Shown: in pieces, positions 16,158 through 24,827 of the stretch | Position numbering within the stretch: the first letter of the stretch is position 1 | Layout: every line of letters begins with the position of its first letter | NCBI GenBank assembly: GCA_900197625.1 | Contig: FZLS01000007.1 | Coordinates: 1-64,000 of the forward strand | DNA: 64,000 nt | From: Rhodobacteraceae bacterium Water-Bin34 | Lineage (GTDB): Bacteria; Pseudomonadota; Alphaproteobacteria; Rhodobacterales; Rhodobacteraceae | Direction: 5' to 3' | Position numbers and translations under genes: made by a program | The notes under the pieces: generated by a model | Told to the model about the DNA's origin: nothing | The model's input: the letters and a program-made list of their open reading frames with translations, nothing else | Database searches by the model: none

Positions 16158-16418
16158 TTATTGAGTTCCAAGTTGCATGAATTCTTCGGCTTCTTCTACA
16201 GAAACTCCAGAAAGTTTAAGTACTTCATTAAGATTGCGTGGACCAAAGGTTGATCCAAAACGAGTTAAGGCATCGCCAAAAGAACTCATTCGATTTGATC
16301 TTGCGATCTCCTCATCTTTCAAACCTTTCATTGGCATATTAACAGAGATGTCCATTAATTTACGGCCAATGCTAGCCACTTTGATTTCTGTAGGAGTTGG
16401 ATCGTAAGCTGATTTCAT
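16158..16418 (-). CDS. Hypothetical early protein (86 aa)
   Basis: First gene after a perfect early promoter. The sequence 'LNEVLKLSGVSVEEAEEFMQLG' looks like a helix-turn-helix-like or SAM-like small helical domain. Function unknown; the promoter position suggests an immediate-early product. Confidence 0.65.
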   Translation of the reverse strand: MKSAYDPTPTEIKVASIGRKLMDISVNMPMKGLKDEEIARSNRMSSFGDALTRFGSTFGPRNLNEVLKLSGVSVEEAEEFMQLGTQ

Positions 16419-16448
16419 AATTTAACCTTTTGTTGTTTTGATAAGACT

Positions 16449-16477
16449 ATTATATCATAGTCAGACGGTAATGTCAA
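16449..16477 (-). promoter_or_regulatory. Early promoter
   Basis: Minus strand TTGACA (16472-16477), 17 nt, TATAAT (16449-16454); exact consensus at both boxes, 31 nt upstream of the ATG at 16418. Confidence 0.9.
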
Positions 16478-16486
16478 CAAGTTTTT

Positions 16487-16669
16487 TCACTTATTTTTAA
16501 AAAAATTATCTGCATAGCGCATTTCTTCACGCCATACCTTAACTGCTTCAAGAACATTGTTCGGCTGAGCCATCGGAGACTCATCAGCAAATTTGATTAC
16601 TTCAGCAATAGTCATTCCAAGGAATTCACTTTGCTTCTTAAGAATTGTGGTTGCACCTTTAATTTGCAT
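16487..16669 (-). CDS. Hypothetical early protein (60 aa)
   Basis: A 60-residue helical protein starting MQIKGATTILKKQSEFLG, separated by one base from its upstream neighbour. The small helical domain could bind nucleic acid, but nothing specific is seen. Confidence 0.6.
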   Translation of the reverse strand: MQIKGATTILKKQSEFLGMTIAEVIKFADESPMAQPNNVLEAVKVWREEMRYADNFFKNK

Positions 16670-16670
16670 C

Positions 16671-16889
16671 TTATAACTCCTCTATTGAGATACGGTAAGC
16701 TTTACCATTGGCATCTGTAACATCAATGGTTTTCTTAGTGGATAACATGTAACCCTCTGTAGGGTGCAGATCGTACATAGTACCACCTACTAAACCATTG
16801 ATTACAGGAAACTCTTTAGTCTCCGGCTTAATAGTTACCAGAGCGTTTCTGATGAATGACGCGAATGCGTCGCAATATGCTAAGTTCAT
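16671..16889 (-). CDS. Hypothetical early protein (72 aa)
   Basis: 72 residues with an N-terminal helix and a beta-rich C-terminal half ('TKKTIDVTDANGKAYRISIEEL'). It shares one base with the stop of the preceding gene, a sign of translational coupling. Function unknown. Confidence 0.62.
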   Translation of the reverse strand: MNLAYCDAFASFIRNALVTIKPETKEFPVINGLVGGTMYDLHPTEGYMLSTKKTIDVTDANGKAYRISIEEL

Positions 16890-17260
16890 TACGCTGCCTC
16901 CTTTAAGTTACCAAACATTTTGAAACCAACCGAAGCTACAACAACCATTTCACCGGTTTCGTCAATGATTACGTCAGCCACTGAGATCGAATGCATTTTT
17001 GAAAGCCTTTCAATATTCTCTTCTGGACCGATATTACCAATCTCAAAGACTTGGTTAAGGTTCTCAGCTGTGATATTACAAACGTGAGTATAGTAACCTT
17101 TATCCCAAGCATCTGATGCTTGATCTGCAATCTTCTCTCCTCTAAAGTCCATTGACATATCCATTTTAGCGATATGTGATGGTACAGCGTGGTGACCTTC
17201 TGCATTGATTAGATCAACTTGAGCATCTGAGAGTTGAATTTGGTAGATTGCGTATTTCAT
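16889..17260 (-). CDS. Hypothetical early protein (123 aa)
   Basis: 123 residues, first in its unit. 'YAIYQIQLSDAQVDLINAEG' and 'VADVIIDETGEMVVVASVGFKMFG' suggest a mixed alpha/beta domain. No recognised family. It is preceded by a clear early promoter at 17290-17318. Confidence 0.65.
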   Translation of the reverse strand: MKYAIYQIQLSDAQVDLINAEGHHAVPSHIAKMDMSMDFRGEKIADQASDAWDKGYYTHVCNITAENLNQVFEIGNIGPEENIERLSKMHSISVADVIIDETGEMVVVASVGFKMFGNLKEAA

Positions 17261-17289
17261 ATTTGATTCCTTTATTAATTTATATGTAT

Positions 17290-17318
17290 ATTATACATCA
17301 TCTTAAAGCAAATGTCAA
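17290..17318 (-). promoter_or_regulatory. Early promoter
   Basis: Minus strand GTTGACATTTGC (TTGACA 17313-17318), 17-nt spacer, TATAAT (17290-17295), 30 nt upstream of the ATG at 17260. One of the copies of the dispersed extended promoter cassette. Confidence 0.88.
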
Positions 17319-17374
17319 CAATTAATTCACTTTAAAAGCAAATTAAATTAGTAACGAAATCAATGGCTTGTGAT

Positions 17375-18247
17375 TTATTTTAATTTTTTTATTGGTTTTG
17401 TGTGTGGAGACCACGGAGTATAGTGGCCAGAGATGCTATTTCTATAGCTCTCGTCACGTTTCATAAGATGTAGGGTTAATCCTATCTTACTTCCTGCGAA
17501 TCCTGTCGGTGCATGAAGCACTGAAGTGTCTTGTACAATGGCATTACAATGTTGCCATAATAATATTGCTTCAATAGAAAGACCATCATATACAGACAAA
17601 GGTATATGTTTAGGCATAAGCATTTCGAGTCTATCTTGATCTGGATTTGTTTCATCTATATTTTCTACACCATAGTCTTTATACGACTGTATTTTGACTA
17701 TATTATGATAGTTGGCATATGAGGTTATATCTCTTCCATTCATAAACATAGTGGCATGTCCACGATACCTTTGGTTGAATGTAACATATGTTCCTGGGCC
17801 ATCTATAAGCAATGGTATGATAATATCCTTATATGGTCTGTATCCATCAAGGTGAGTTACTGAGTCGGTGTGTAATCCATACGGTTGTATAGCTTTAAAC
17901 ATTTGATCTCCAACACTCATAGGATCATTACCAGCTATATCTGAATAGAATACTATATCATCTCCAAAATGTTCATAGATTTTTGGCCTTACAATATCAG
18001 ATATTTCTTTAATAAGCATTGGATATGGAATACGGTAAATATGATCGTTTATGATCTCACCTATCGTATCAAATCTATAGTTCCAAACTTCAAGCAGTTC
18101 TAATCGTTCTTTATCTGTTATAAAGTCTGGAATACAATATGACGACTCGTATTGATCTTGAAACAATGTTGTATTTGGATTATGAATAATATCCATATTT
18201 CGAAGTTTACGATCGGCAAATGGTCTATCTGTCCTGTAATATGGCAT
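17375..18247 (-). CDS. Probable 2OG-Fe(II) oxygenase (290 aa)
   Basis: Shows the double-stranded beta-helix signature in outline: 'YGLHTDSV' (His126, Asp128) as the HxD iron ligands and a distal 'VLHAPTGFAGSKIGLTLHL' (His near 251) with a basic residue in the oxoglutarate position. Such enzymes hydroxylate proteins, sugars or lipids using O2 and 2-oxoglutarate. Last gene of the dense unit that begins at the fibre gene. The actual substrate is unknown. Confidence 0.6.
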   Translation of the reverse strand: MPYYRTDRPFADRKLRNMDIIHNPNTTLFQDQYESSYCIPDFITDKERLELLEVWNYRFDTIGEIINDHIYRIPYPMLIKEISDIVRPKIYEHFGDDIVFYSDIAGNDPMSVGDQMFKAIQPYGLHTDSVTHLDGYRPYKDIIIPLLIDGPGTYVTFNQRYRGHATMFMNGRDITSYANYHNIVKIQSYKDYGVENIDETNPDQDRLEMLMPKHIPLSVYDGLSIEAILLWQHCNAIVQDTSVLHAPTGFAGSKIGLTLHLMKRDESYRNSISGHYTPWSPHTKPIKKLK

Positions 18248-18713
18248 TAGGTATTACCCTCATTATTTGCTCGTATGATTCACGCATTACAAATTTTAAT
18301 TGTAAACGTTCATAAGGTACTGGATCCACCCAGTGTCTTATATATCCGTTATTTATTATCATTGCTTCATATGGAACATTACCCACGCCTTCGATTCCTA
18401 TTTCAGGTGTTTGATCCATTAGATTAATTTGTATTGATGTTACATTATCTTCATCAAAATGAATTGGAAGATTAGAGTTTGGTTTAAGCCAATAGAAACG
18501 AGGCTTATTCTGAAATATATGAATACCAAGCATGTGTTCTACTTCAGATATTGCGTCATCTTCTCCTTGAGGTGGATATGTTTGGAACCATTTATCTTCT
18601 TGATCGAATTGTTTCCATTGGTAATACCTACCAGAGCTTCTCCACTTTTCAGCTATTTTTCTAAAGCGAGGTTTATCTATTTTAAAGTTAAGGTGTTTTA
18701 AATTCATATTCAT
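18225..18713 (-). CDS. Probable 2OG-Fe(II) oxygenase (162 aa)
   Basis: A compact beta-helix core: HFD at 85-87 ('LPIHFDEDN'), His127 ('YIRHWVD') and Arg137 ('YERLQLKFVM'), giving the HxD...H...R pattern, similar to aspartyl/asparaginyl hydroxylases. Overlaps its neighbours on both sides by 23-26 nt, which indicates one polycistronic message. Confidence 0.65.
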   Translation of the reverse strand: MNMNLKHLNFKIDKPRFRKIAEKWRSSGRYYQWKQFDQEDKWFQTYPPQGEDDAISEVEHMLGIHIFQNKPRFYWLKPNSNLPIHFDEDNVTSIQINLMDQTPEIGIEGVGNVPYEAMIINNGYIRHWVDPVPYERLQLKFVMRESYEQIMRVIPNAILQDR

Positions 18714-19152
18714 TCAAGCTTTCGAATAATGCTATACAATCATCCATATTCTCTTCGAATGATATGTTTAGGCTATATCTTGTTTGAGCATTATTAAATA
18801 CTGCATGTCGTTGTTGAGTATTTAAGAAAGCCGGCTTAGATGTTGATTCATTATTTTCAAATTGGCATGGCGCATACTGTTCTGATAATGGATAGGTTAA
18901 TGCTATAGTTCTTTTACTGCTATCGGTATGCCAATCAATACGACTATGAGGATTCATTTTAAGAAGGTAAACGTTCTTACCAATAAAAGTAGTTTTTAAA
19001 TCATAATATGAGAATCCGTCCGGTCTACCAGAAGACGTTTTATATGGAGTCCAATGATCTTCATGTAAGTTCTTTGCAACAATTAAGAAATGCGCATGCT
19101 GATGATGCGTTAAAAAGTTTGGAAGATTATAATGACTTATATTATTAAACAT
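18688..19152 (-). CDS. Probable 2OG-Fe(II) oxygenase (154 aa)
   Basis: HTD at 75-77 ('RIDWHTDSSKRTIAL'), His116 ('QQRHAVFNN') and Arg125 ('TRYSLNISF') give the complete iron and oxoglutarate ligand set. The small size suggests a minimal catalytic core without a separate substrate domain. Overlaps the methyltransferase gene upstream by 16 nt. Confidence 0.65.
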   Translation of the reverse strand: MFNNISHYNLPNFLTHHQHAHFLIVAKNLHEDHWTPYKTSSGRPDGFSYYDLKTTFIGKNVYLLKMNPHSRIDWHTDSSKRTIALTYPLSEQYAPCQFENNESTSKPAFLNTQQRHAVFNNAQTRYSLNISFEENMDDCIALFESLNEYEFKTP

Positions 19153-19739
19153 TTTTGCATTCCCATTAATGTTCTAGGACTAAAGATTGTATCATATACT
19201 TTACCACCAAATGTTTTTGCGGCAAAGTCATCATCGTAAAAAGACCAAAGGTATTCTTCGGGTTTAAAGTAATATACATCTGATTCTGTTATTTTGCTCC
19301 AATTAGGCATTCCTAATTTTCGATATCGACATATGTTAGTTAAAGCTTGATGATTTGTATGAGAATAGAATGTAACATATAATGTTTTACAACGTTCTTT
19401 TAATTTTTGTATAGTCTCTATTGCTTCATCTTTTTCCATATGAGTAATAACTGAAAACAACACACCTACATCATAATCCCTATCAAGTACGAATTCTTCT
19501 GTACCATTGGGATTATACATTTTATTGTATCCATCATAATGAATCCATTCGCAGCCAGGATATTGTTCTTTGTTTTGTTCTATAATAGCTTTATTAATAT
19601 CAACACCAGTATAATCGTGGTGAGACTGATACCTTACAAAGTTACCGTGATTGCAACCAAAGTCTAATACTGATTTATTTTCAAAATCAACATATTGCTC
19701 AAAGTATTTTCTTACATCATATTTAAAGTATTTTGCCAT
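19137..19739 (-). CDS. Class I SAM-dependent methyltransferase
   Basis: 200 residues with the SAM-binding motif I 'VLDFGCNHGNFVRY' near residues 20-33 and motif II 'YTGVDINKAIIEQN'. 'VGVLFSVITHMEK' fits motif IV, as in small-molecule or sugar methyltransferases. In this context it probably methylates a glycan or a fibre-associated residue. Confidence 0.82.
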   Translation of the reverse strand: MAKYFKYDVRKYFEQYVDFENKSVLDFGCNHGNFVRYQSHHDYTGVDINKAIIEQNKEQYPGCEWIHYDGYNKMYNPNGTEEFVLDRDYDVGVLFSVITHMEKDEAIETIQKLKERCKTLYVTFYSHTNHQALTNICRYRKLGMPNWSKITESDVYYFKPEEYLWSFYDDDFAAKTFGGKVYDTIFSPRTLMGMQKCLII

Positions 19740-20184
19740 CTATCCAAGCCTGCTCCGTACTATTGAAATCAGCGCTATGATTGATTGTTAAAGCAGTTTG
19801 TGTACCGGTAATTCCAGAATTAGAATTTTTAACGTGTGAATCAATAAGGTACCATTCTCCTGCTACTGCTGTAATAGAAGATGTGATGTTATCGTCTGCA
19901 TCATGTGCATGCAATACTGTACCTGCCGGATCAATCATATATAGAATTCTCCAACGTGATTCTGTTGTAAAAATTCTGTCGTTTTTAGTATTATCTGATT
20001 CTTGATATCGCAATTGAGCGTTATCTAAAATTTCTTGTAATACATTATTAGCCACTAAAGTAGCTGTTTCGTCTGTAACATTCCAAGCTGTATAATTAAT
20101 AATTGAACTATCGTATTCAATTTCTAATGCATTATGAGCAGGTGATGGTAATGTTAGTGCTGGTAAATTTAATCTGTTAATCAT
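19723..20184 (-). CDS. Unrecognised protein of the fibre/tailoring unit (153 aa)
   Basis: 153 residues with Asn, Thr and Ser rich, beta-prone sequence. 'VLHAHDADDN' and 'WYLIDSHVKNS' look superficially like a degenerate HxD region, but no Arg/His pair completes it. It could be a diverged oxygenase or a small structural protein. It overlaps both neighbours, so it is expressed with them. Confidence 0.55.
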   Translation of the reverse strand: MINRLNLPALTLPSPAHNALEIEYDSSIINYTAWNVTDETATLVANNVLQEILDNAQLRYQESDNTKNDRIFTTESRWRILYMIDPAGTVLHAHDADDNITSSITAVAGEWYLIDSHVKNSNSGITGTQTALTINHSADFNSTEQAWIDGKIL

Positions 20185-20690
20185 CTTAAGTCTCCGAATT
20201 TAGTATCGTGGATGCCCATATGAAAAACTATCCTTTCCTTTGTTGGTGATTGTACACCATGCGGTTTCTTTGTGTTTAAAACTGTAAGTGAATCATATAC
20301 AATTGAATCCCGATGAGCCCCGGATTCTACATATAACTCGCCTGTATTCTCTGTTACTGGTATTAATACTGAGCATTCGCTTTTTACATCAACATGTACA
20401 GGCAGCTCACCACCTTCTAATACTCTAAAAAAGTTACAACGAAACTCTCTTGGTCTAATACCAAATTCATTCCATATCTTTTTAATTAACTTTAAGAGTG
20501 GTCGATCAAAATTATGAATCTCTTGAACAAAAAACTTATTCATTTCTTTACCGCCGGTGGCATCACTTACATATTCTGAATATAATTGATTACTGTCTTG
20601 CCATTCACCGGTAAAATATGGAGTCCAAAATTCAGGATCGACTTTAAAATCTGTTACTATAAATGAATCATTGCGCCATTCTTTAAACAT
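20181..20690 (-). CDS. Probable 2OG-Fe(II) oxygenase (169 aa)
   Basis: HVD at 99-101 ('ELPVHVDVKSECSVLIPV'), His144 ('KKPHGVQS') and Arg153 ('KERIVFHMGI') fit the HxD...H...R core. The preceding 'FRCNFFRVLEGG' matches the strand that starts the beta-helix in phage members of this family. Overlaps neighbours by 4 and 8 nt. Confidence 0.72.
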   Translation of the reverse strand: MFKEWRNDSFIVTDFKVDPEFWTPYFTGEWQDSNQLYSEYVSDATGGKEMNKFFVQEIHNFDRPLLKLIKKIWNEFGIRPREFRCNFFRVLEGGELPVHVDVKSECSVLIPVTENTGELYVESGAHRDSIVYDSLTVLNTKKPHGVQSPTKERIVFHMGIHDTKFGDLR

Positions 20691-21486
20691 CTAAATCATC
20701 CTGTCCATTAACAGATATGATAATATGAGATCTTGTAGTAGTTCCTTTATTCCAAGCAGAGTGTCTCATACCTTGATTTAAAAACCAACAAGATCCAGGT
20801 TCCATTGTTTGATATACCTTTTCACCTTCTTGATTAACACAATAGAATCCACAATCATCATTTGTTGTAATAGGAATATGGAAACGAATTGAATAATCAG
20901 TATTATAATCGATATGTTCTGCAACAAACGCGCCAGGATCCATAATAGCAATCCGTGCACGGGTAACTTCACCTTTAAATTGTTTAAGGATTTCTTCTAA
21001 ATAAGTACCTTTGACCCAATCTTTTACGAGATTATAATGACGTTCATCAAGCCTACTCTTAGGAATCTTTTTATCATATATGCGATCTTCTTCGGCAGGA
21101 TTATATTTAGTTAAAGCAATTTGTTTATAAGGCGATCCATTAACTTCAAATTTACCTTTACCATCTTTAACAATATAATCTTCGAACGGTTTTACATAAT
21201 TTCTAAAGTCCCAAGCCATACGCTTACCACCCAAGCCTTTTCTAAACTCAGATTCTTTTACATCATTATCTTGTAGGAATTGATACGCATCTTCGATTGT
21301 ATCAAACTTTAAACCAAATGCTTTTTGTAGCTTTGCAGTTTTACCGCCAACTAAATCTCCATAACCATCCTTTTGTTTTAAGTCATCAGTTTCAGGTGGC
21401 ATGTTTCTCACGTCTTCAATAATCTTCGCGACATCAAATTGCATATCTAATTTTAAGAATGGTGGTAATTCATAACGAGTTTTCAT
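20683..21486 (-). CDS. Probable 2OG-Fe(II) oxygenase, Asp/Asn hydroxylase-like (267 aa)
   Basis: An N-terminal helical domain of about 170 residues precedes the catalytic core: HID at 191-193 ('FVAEHIDYNTDYSIRFHIPI'), His242 ('GMRHSAWN') and Arg252 ('TTRSHIIISVNG'). The order and spacing resemble aspartyl/asparaginyl beta-hydroxylases. The extra domain may choose the substrate. Confidence 0.72.
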   Translation of the reverse strand: MKTRYELPPFLKLDMQFDVAKIIEDVRNMPPETDDLKQKDGYGDLVGGKTAKLQKAFGLKFDTIEDAYQFLQDNDVKESEFRKGLGGKRMAWDFRNYVKPFEDYIVKDGKGKFEVNGSPYKQIALTKYNPAEEDRIYDKKIPKSRLDERHYNLVKDWVKGTYLEEILKQFKGEVTRARIAIMDPGAFVAEHIDYNTDYSIRFHIPITTNDDCGFYCVNQEGEKVYQTMEPGSCWFLNQGMRHSAWNKGTTTRSHIIISVNGQDDLDV

Positions 21487-21980
21487 AATTCGGTATATCC
21501 TTTAAATTGTAAGCAACCATCTCCTTCACAGACGGGTACTCTCTTATCATGTATATGCCATTCAGTATTTGTACCTTTGGCAATTTTATTTATTAGTTCT
21601 TTAAAAACTCGAGGGTTCTTTTCTCGACTTATAAACGCTTTAGTATATCCGAGTTCTTTTGCAAACTTTAATTGTTCAGATACCATAGTAAGTATATGAG
21701 CTCGAGCTAATTCTCTTCCACCTCTTCTTAAAACATCATCTTCCCAATAACGATTTAATATTCTTACTTCACCTTCTTCATAATGTTCTTCTCTATGCCA
21801 TATAGAACTAAACCCAACTATATCATCGCCATCTTGTAATATCGATATGCAATCAAAATCAAACCAAGATATAGTATCATAGTTTATATGATTATATTCA
21901 GCACCGTGTAAACGTCTTAGAATATCAGGACGATCTTCTGGTAAGAACGTAATGACTTTACAGTTTGAGTTTCTCAACAT
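21483..21980 (-). CDS. GNAT-like acetyltransferase
   Basis: 165 residues. A beta-strand run 'CISILQDGDDIVGFSSIWHR' followed by 'VRILNRYWEDDVLRRGGRELARAHILTMV' resembles the GNAT fold with an Arg/Gly-rich acetyl-CoA loop. The call rests on this pattern only. An acyl-transfer tailoring role would fit its glycosyltransferase and oxygenase neighbours. Confidence 0.5.
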   Translation of the reverse strand: MLRNSNCKVITFLPEDRPDILRRLHGAEYNHINYDTISWFDFDCISILQDGDDIVGFSSIWHREEHYEEGEVRILNRYWEDDVLRRGGRELARAHILTMVSEQLKFAKELGYTKAFISREKNPRVFKELINKIAKGTNTEWHIHDKRVPVCEGDGCLQFKGYTEL

Positions 21981-22527
21981 AATTCCAAAACTCTTTTTTC
22001 TTTTTGCCGTGAATTAATAAATGTAATCTATCTTTGTCTGATTCATTTTGTACTGAATGAGCATAATGTATATTTAAAACAAATGCGCCACCGGGATGAT
22101 AAGGTATTTCTTCTCCGTCGTGTACAAATCTTGAACCTTCTGGATATGTAATCGATATATTAAGAGGATCAAGCCAATTATGTTCTGGTACATCGACATG
22201 TTCTGCAATATAACCACCGGCTTTAATAACTAAATATCTTACGTCATCAATACGAGCATATGGTAATGACTGTACGAATTCCATAGTTGCAGGACATTGT
22301 AAACCTATTTCAGTAACATCCTTTTTAGATTTACGACCGTATTCCCAATGACTATTTGTATTATCAGATCCTGTACCATATAAAGTCATAGCACACCAAT
22401 CCTTATGGCCATCTTCTGGTCTATGAATAACTAATGATTCTTTTACTGATTCGTATTCTTTTTCTATTTTATCGCAAGGTACATCAAAATTCATCTTTAC
22501 CCAACGAGTATCGCTATTTCGGTTCAT
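21958..22527 (-). CDS. Aspartyl/asparaginyl beta-hydroxylase-like 2OG oxygenase
   Basis: 189 residues from ATG 22525-22527. HVD at 110-112 ('GGYIAEHVDVPEHNWL'), His157 ('HYAHSVQN') and Arg167 ('KDRLHLLIHG') make a complete active site, and 'ISITYPEGSRFVHDGEEIPY' matches the core of that family well. It overlaps the desaturase stop by 14 nt. An alternative start at 22560 adds 11 residues. Confidence 0.75.
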   Translation of the reverse strand: MNRNSDTRWVKMNFDVPCDKIEKEYESVKESLVIHRPEDGHKDWCAMTLYGTGSDNTNSHWEYGRKSKKDVTEIGLQCPATMEFVQSLPYARIDDVRYLVIKAGGYIAEHVDVPEHNWLDPLNISITYPEGSRFVHDGEEIPYHPGGAFVLNIHYAHSVQNESDKDRLHLLIHGKKKKEFWNYVEKLKL

Positions 22528-23071
22528 GATGTTTAGTATGATTCCCTTCAAATGGCGCAAATAGATTTATCCACCATCTATTTACTGGGTTACCGTTTGA
22601 GTCGTGGCCTGTTACATTAATAAGACCAAAGAATATAAATGATGTTGGTAAAAGAAGTACAAGCCATAAAGTAATCAATGGATTAATTAATAATGTAACT
22701 GCATAGGTAGAAAATAAAACATTCCATTTATATTTGTGAAAGAACATTACTCTTGGATTCTTATATAAATCTCGTACAAACTTTCGTGGAATAGTTTTTA
22801 CTCTATAAGCCGAAAAGAGTATTGAATACCATTTCATATATTTCGGACTATGAGGATCCTTTGGTGTGTCAGCATAAGCATGGTGCATACGATGCATTCC
22901 TGCCCAACCCAACGGCGATAGCGCACTAGCAACTACTCCAACATAGAGAACAAATGCCTCTAAAACGGGATGTAGGTTTATAGATTTGTGGGATACTACG
23001 CGATGAAATCCTATCGTGAATCCTAGAAAGGATACGATCCAATAGAACATATAAAAATATAATAGAGTCAT
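22514..23071 (-). CDS. Fatty-acid (delta-9-type) desaturase, short
   Basis: Membrane di-iron acyl desaturase. All three His boxes are present: FHRVVSH, HRMHH and NHTKHH, with hydrophobic segments between them. The protein has only 185 residues and stops three residues after the third box, whereas cellular enzymes continue for tens of residues, so it is C-terminally short. It would introduce a double bond into host acyl chains, changing membrane fluidity. The downstream gene starts inside its 3' end, so the stop appears genuine. Confidence 0.82.
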   Translation of the reverse strand: MTLLYFYMFYWIVSFLGFTIGFHRVVSHKSINLHPVLEAFVLYVGVVASALSPLGWAGMHRMHHAYADTPKDPHSPKYMKWYSILFSAYRVKTIPRKFVRDLYKNPRVMFFHKYKWNVLFSTYAVTLLINPLITLWLVLLLPTSFIFFGLINVTGHDSNGNPVNRWWINLFAPFEGNHTKHHEPK

Positions 23072-23102
23072 AATACAAATACCTTAATCAGCGGTTACAT
23101 TA

Positions 23103-24827
23103 CTATTTATCGAAAACCAACGAGAAGTTCTTAGAAATAAAGTGTATGATTTGTCTTTTGTTTAACTGATCGGCTATTTTTGCCTTTTCACGAATATATG
23201 TAGTTGTGTCTTTAATATAAGACTCAGGATAGTTTTCGTTATGCTTAAAATGCCAATCCTCGTTTAATCTAAATGAGAACACATTATTCTTAATAACTTT
23301 ATAAGAAGTGATTGTCTCATTATCATATCCAAACGATTTTCTTATTTGAGGTGGATACATTGAATACTCATCTTCTTTAAGTTCTTTCATAACAGATAAT
23401 ACTTTATCTATATCAGAAAAGTAATTAAGTTTATCCATTACTTTTCGACTTGCAACCATAACTCCAGTATTATAAACATCGCATACAGGATCTATTTCAT
23501 CTTCAGCTAAAAGAGCATGTGTGTTCCAATATTTTGCATGTGGACTTCGGAAGTCATAACGATATGATTCAAAGTAATTTCCGGTTCTGTTTATATACAA
23601 ATCTTGGGGAGTACTATAATTACAACAGAATGCCACTTCCCAAGGAACATAATCAAATATAGAAATACCTATCTTTGTAAAATAACAATCTAAATCTACG
23701 TACAATACACCGTCGTATTCTTTTGTGAGTTTATCAAGAAGCCATATTTTATATAAATTGATTACATCGTATTCTGATAAATCAGGAAACCTTTTGTAAA
23801 ACTCTTCATATTGTTCATCTCTACCATAATGAATATATGTTGCATTTATAGCATCTGCCTGTTGTTTATGATTATCAATTAACGCGTCTTTATATTTTGC
23901 TAGTTGATCTTTAACATGCTTAGACTTAGATACTGTCGCATTAAAATGGCCTCGTGGATTATCGAGTTTATCGTCAGGTATATCAACATGTATAGAAAAC
24001 ATTGCATAAGTTTTATCTTTAAAAAACGAATTAAATTTTTTATTAATAAAATGAATTGCTTTCATATCATTAAAATTATATTGTTTTGGAAAGTGGTCAA
24101 CTATACAATGCCATTCATCATCTAAATTATAAAACGGTATATCGTATTCTAAAACCATCCACGCAAACAAAGCTTCGTTATTAGGATAAAAATGCAGAGT
24201 AATATATGATTGTTCGTTTTCCTTTATTGCTTTTCTTTTGATTTCTTCTAATCTATTTAAAGCAACTTGCATATTATTAATAAAGTCTAATTTCTGTATC
24301 CATTTAGAATTTGCAAGCATAATACCAGTATTCATTACATGTATATCTTCGTTATCTTCTCCACCAAGCATTGCTTTTGTAATATGATATTTTAAAGTAG
24401 GAGATCTTAATCCGATTTCATTAAATAATACTTCTTTTACTTGTGTGCTTTGAACATGATCATCTTGATATTTAATATGGTAACCATTCTTTTCTAAATC
24501 GTGTTCATCAAACATATTTTCTTTTGTGTTCAATACAACATCCATATCAACATATAGAACTTCATCGTATTCTTCTGCTAATTTACACATTATATGATGC
24601 TTATATAAATTAACCTTTGTAAACTCTAATGATATATCACAATCAAAATCTTTCATAGTGTTATGATAAAACTTAAAATCAACTCCAATTGATTCAGCAT
24701 AATCTTTTTTGTTTTGCAAAAGCTTATCGAAATATTCATCAACAAGTTTTACTGCTGGCGTGCCAAGATCATGAGTATCATCGACCTCGTTTAAGTCATC
24801 ATATACTGTAAAAATAATTCTTTTCAT
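23103..24827 (-). CDS. Tandem-domain glycosyltransferase (574 aa)
   Basis: Two homologous GT-A domains in one chain: the first has 'EVLYVDMDVVL' (DMD at 94-96) and the second 'GVLYVDLDCYF' (near 375), each followed by a family-8-like 'NTGIMLA' or 'NTGVMVA' block. The duplication suggests two successive or alternating sugar transfers, or one catalytic and one scaffolding half. It overlaps the methyltransferase gene by 4 nt. The acceptor could be a fibre protein or a host glycan. Confidence 0.8.
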   Translation of the reverse strand: MKRIIFTVYDDLNEVDDTHDLGTPAVKLVDEYFDKLLQNKKDYAESIGVDFKFYHNTMKDFDCDISLEFTKVNLYKHHIMCKLAEEYDEVLYVDMDVVLNTKENMFDEHDLEKNGYHIKYQDDHVQSTQVKEVLFNEIGLRSPTLKYHITKAMLGGEDNEDIHVMNTGIMLANSKWIQKLDFINNMQVALNRLEEIKRKAIKENEQSYITLHFYPNNEALFAWMVLEYDIPFYNLDDEWHCIVDHFPKQYNFNDMKAIHFINKKFNSFFKDKTYAMFSIHVDIPDDKLDNPRGHFNATVSKSKHVKDQLAKYKDALIDNHKQQADAINATYIHYGRDEQYEEFYKRFPDLSEYDVINLYKIWLLDKLTKEYDGVLYVDLDCYFTKIGISIFDYVPWEVAFCCNYSTPQDLYINRTGNYFESYRYDFRSPHAKYWNTHALLAEDEIDPVCDVYNTGVMVASRKVMDKLNYFSDIDKVLSVMKELKEDEYSMYPPQIRKSFGYDNETITSYKVIKNNVFSFRLNEDWHFKHNENYPESYIKDTTTYIREKAKIADQLNKRQIIHFISKNFSLVFDK

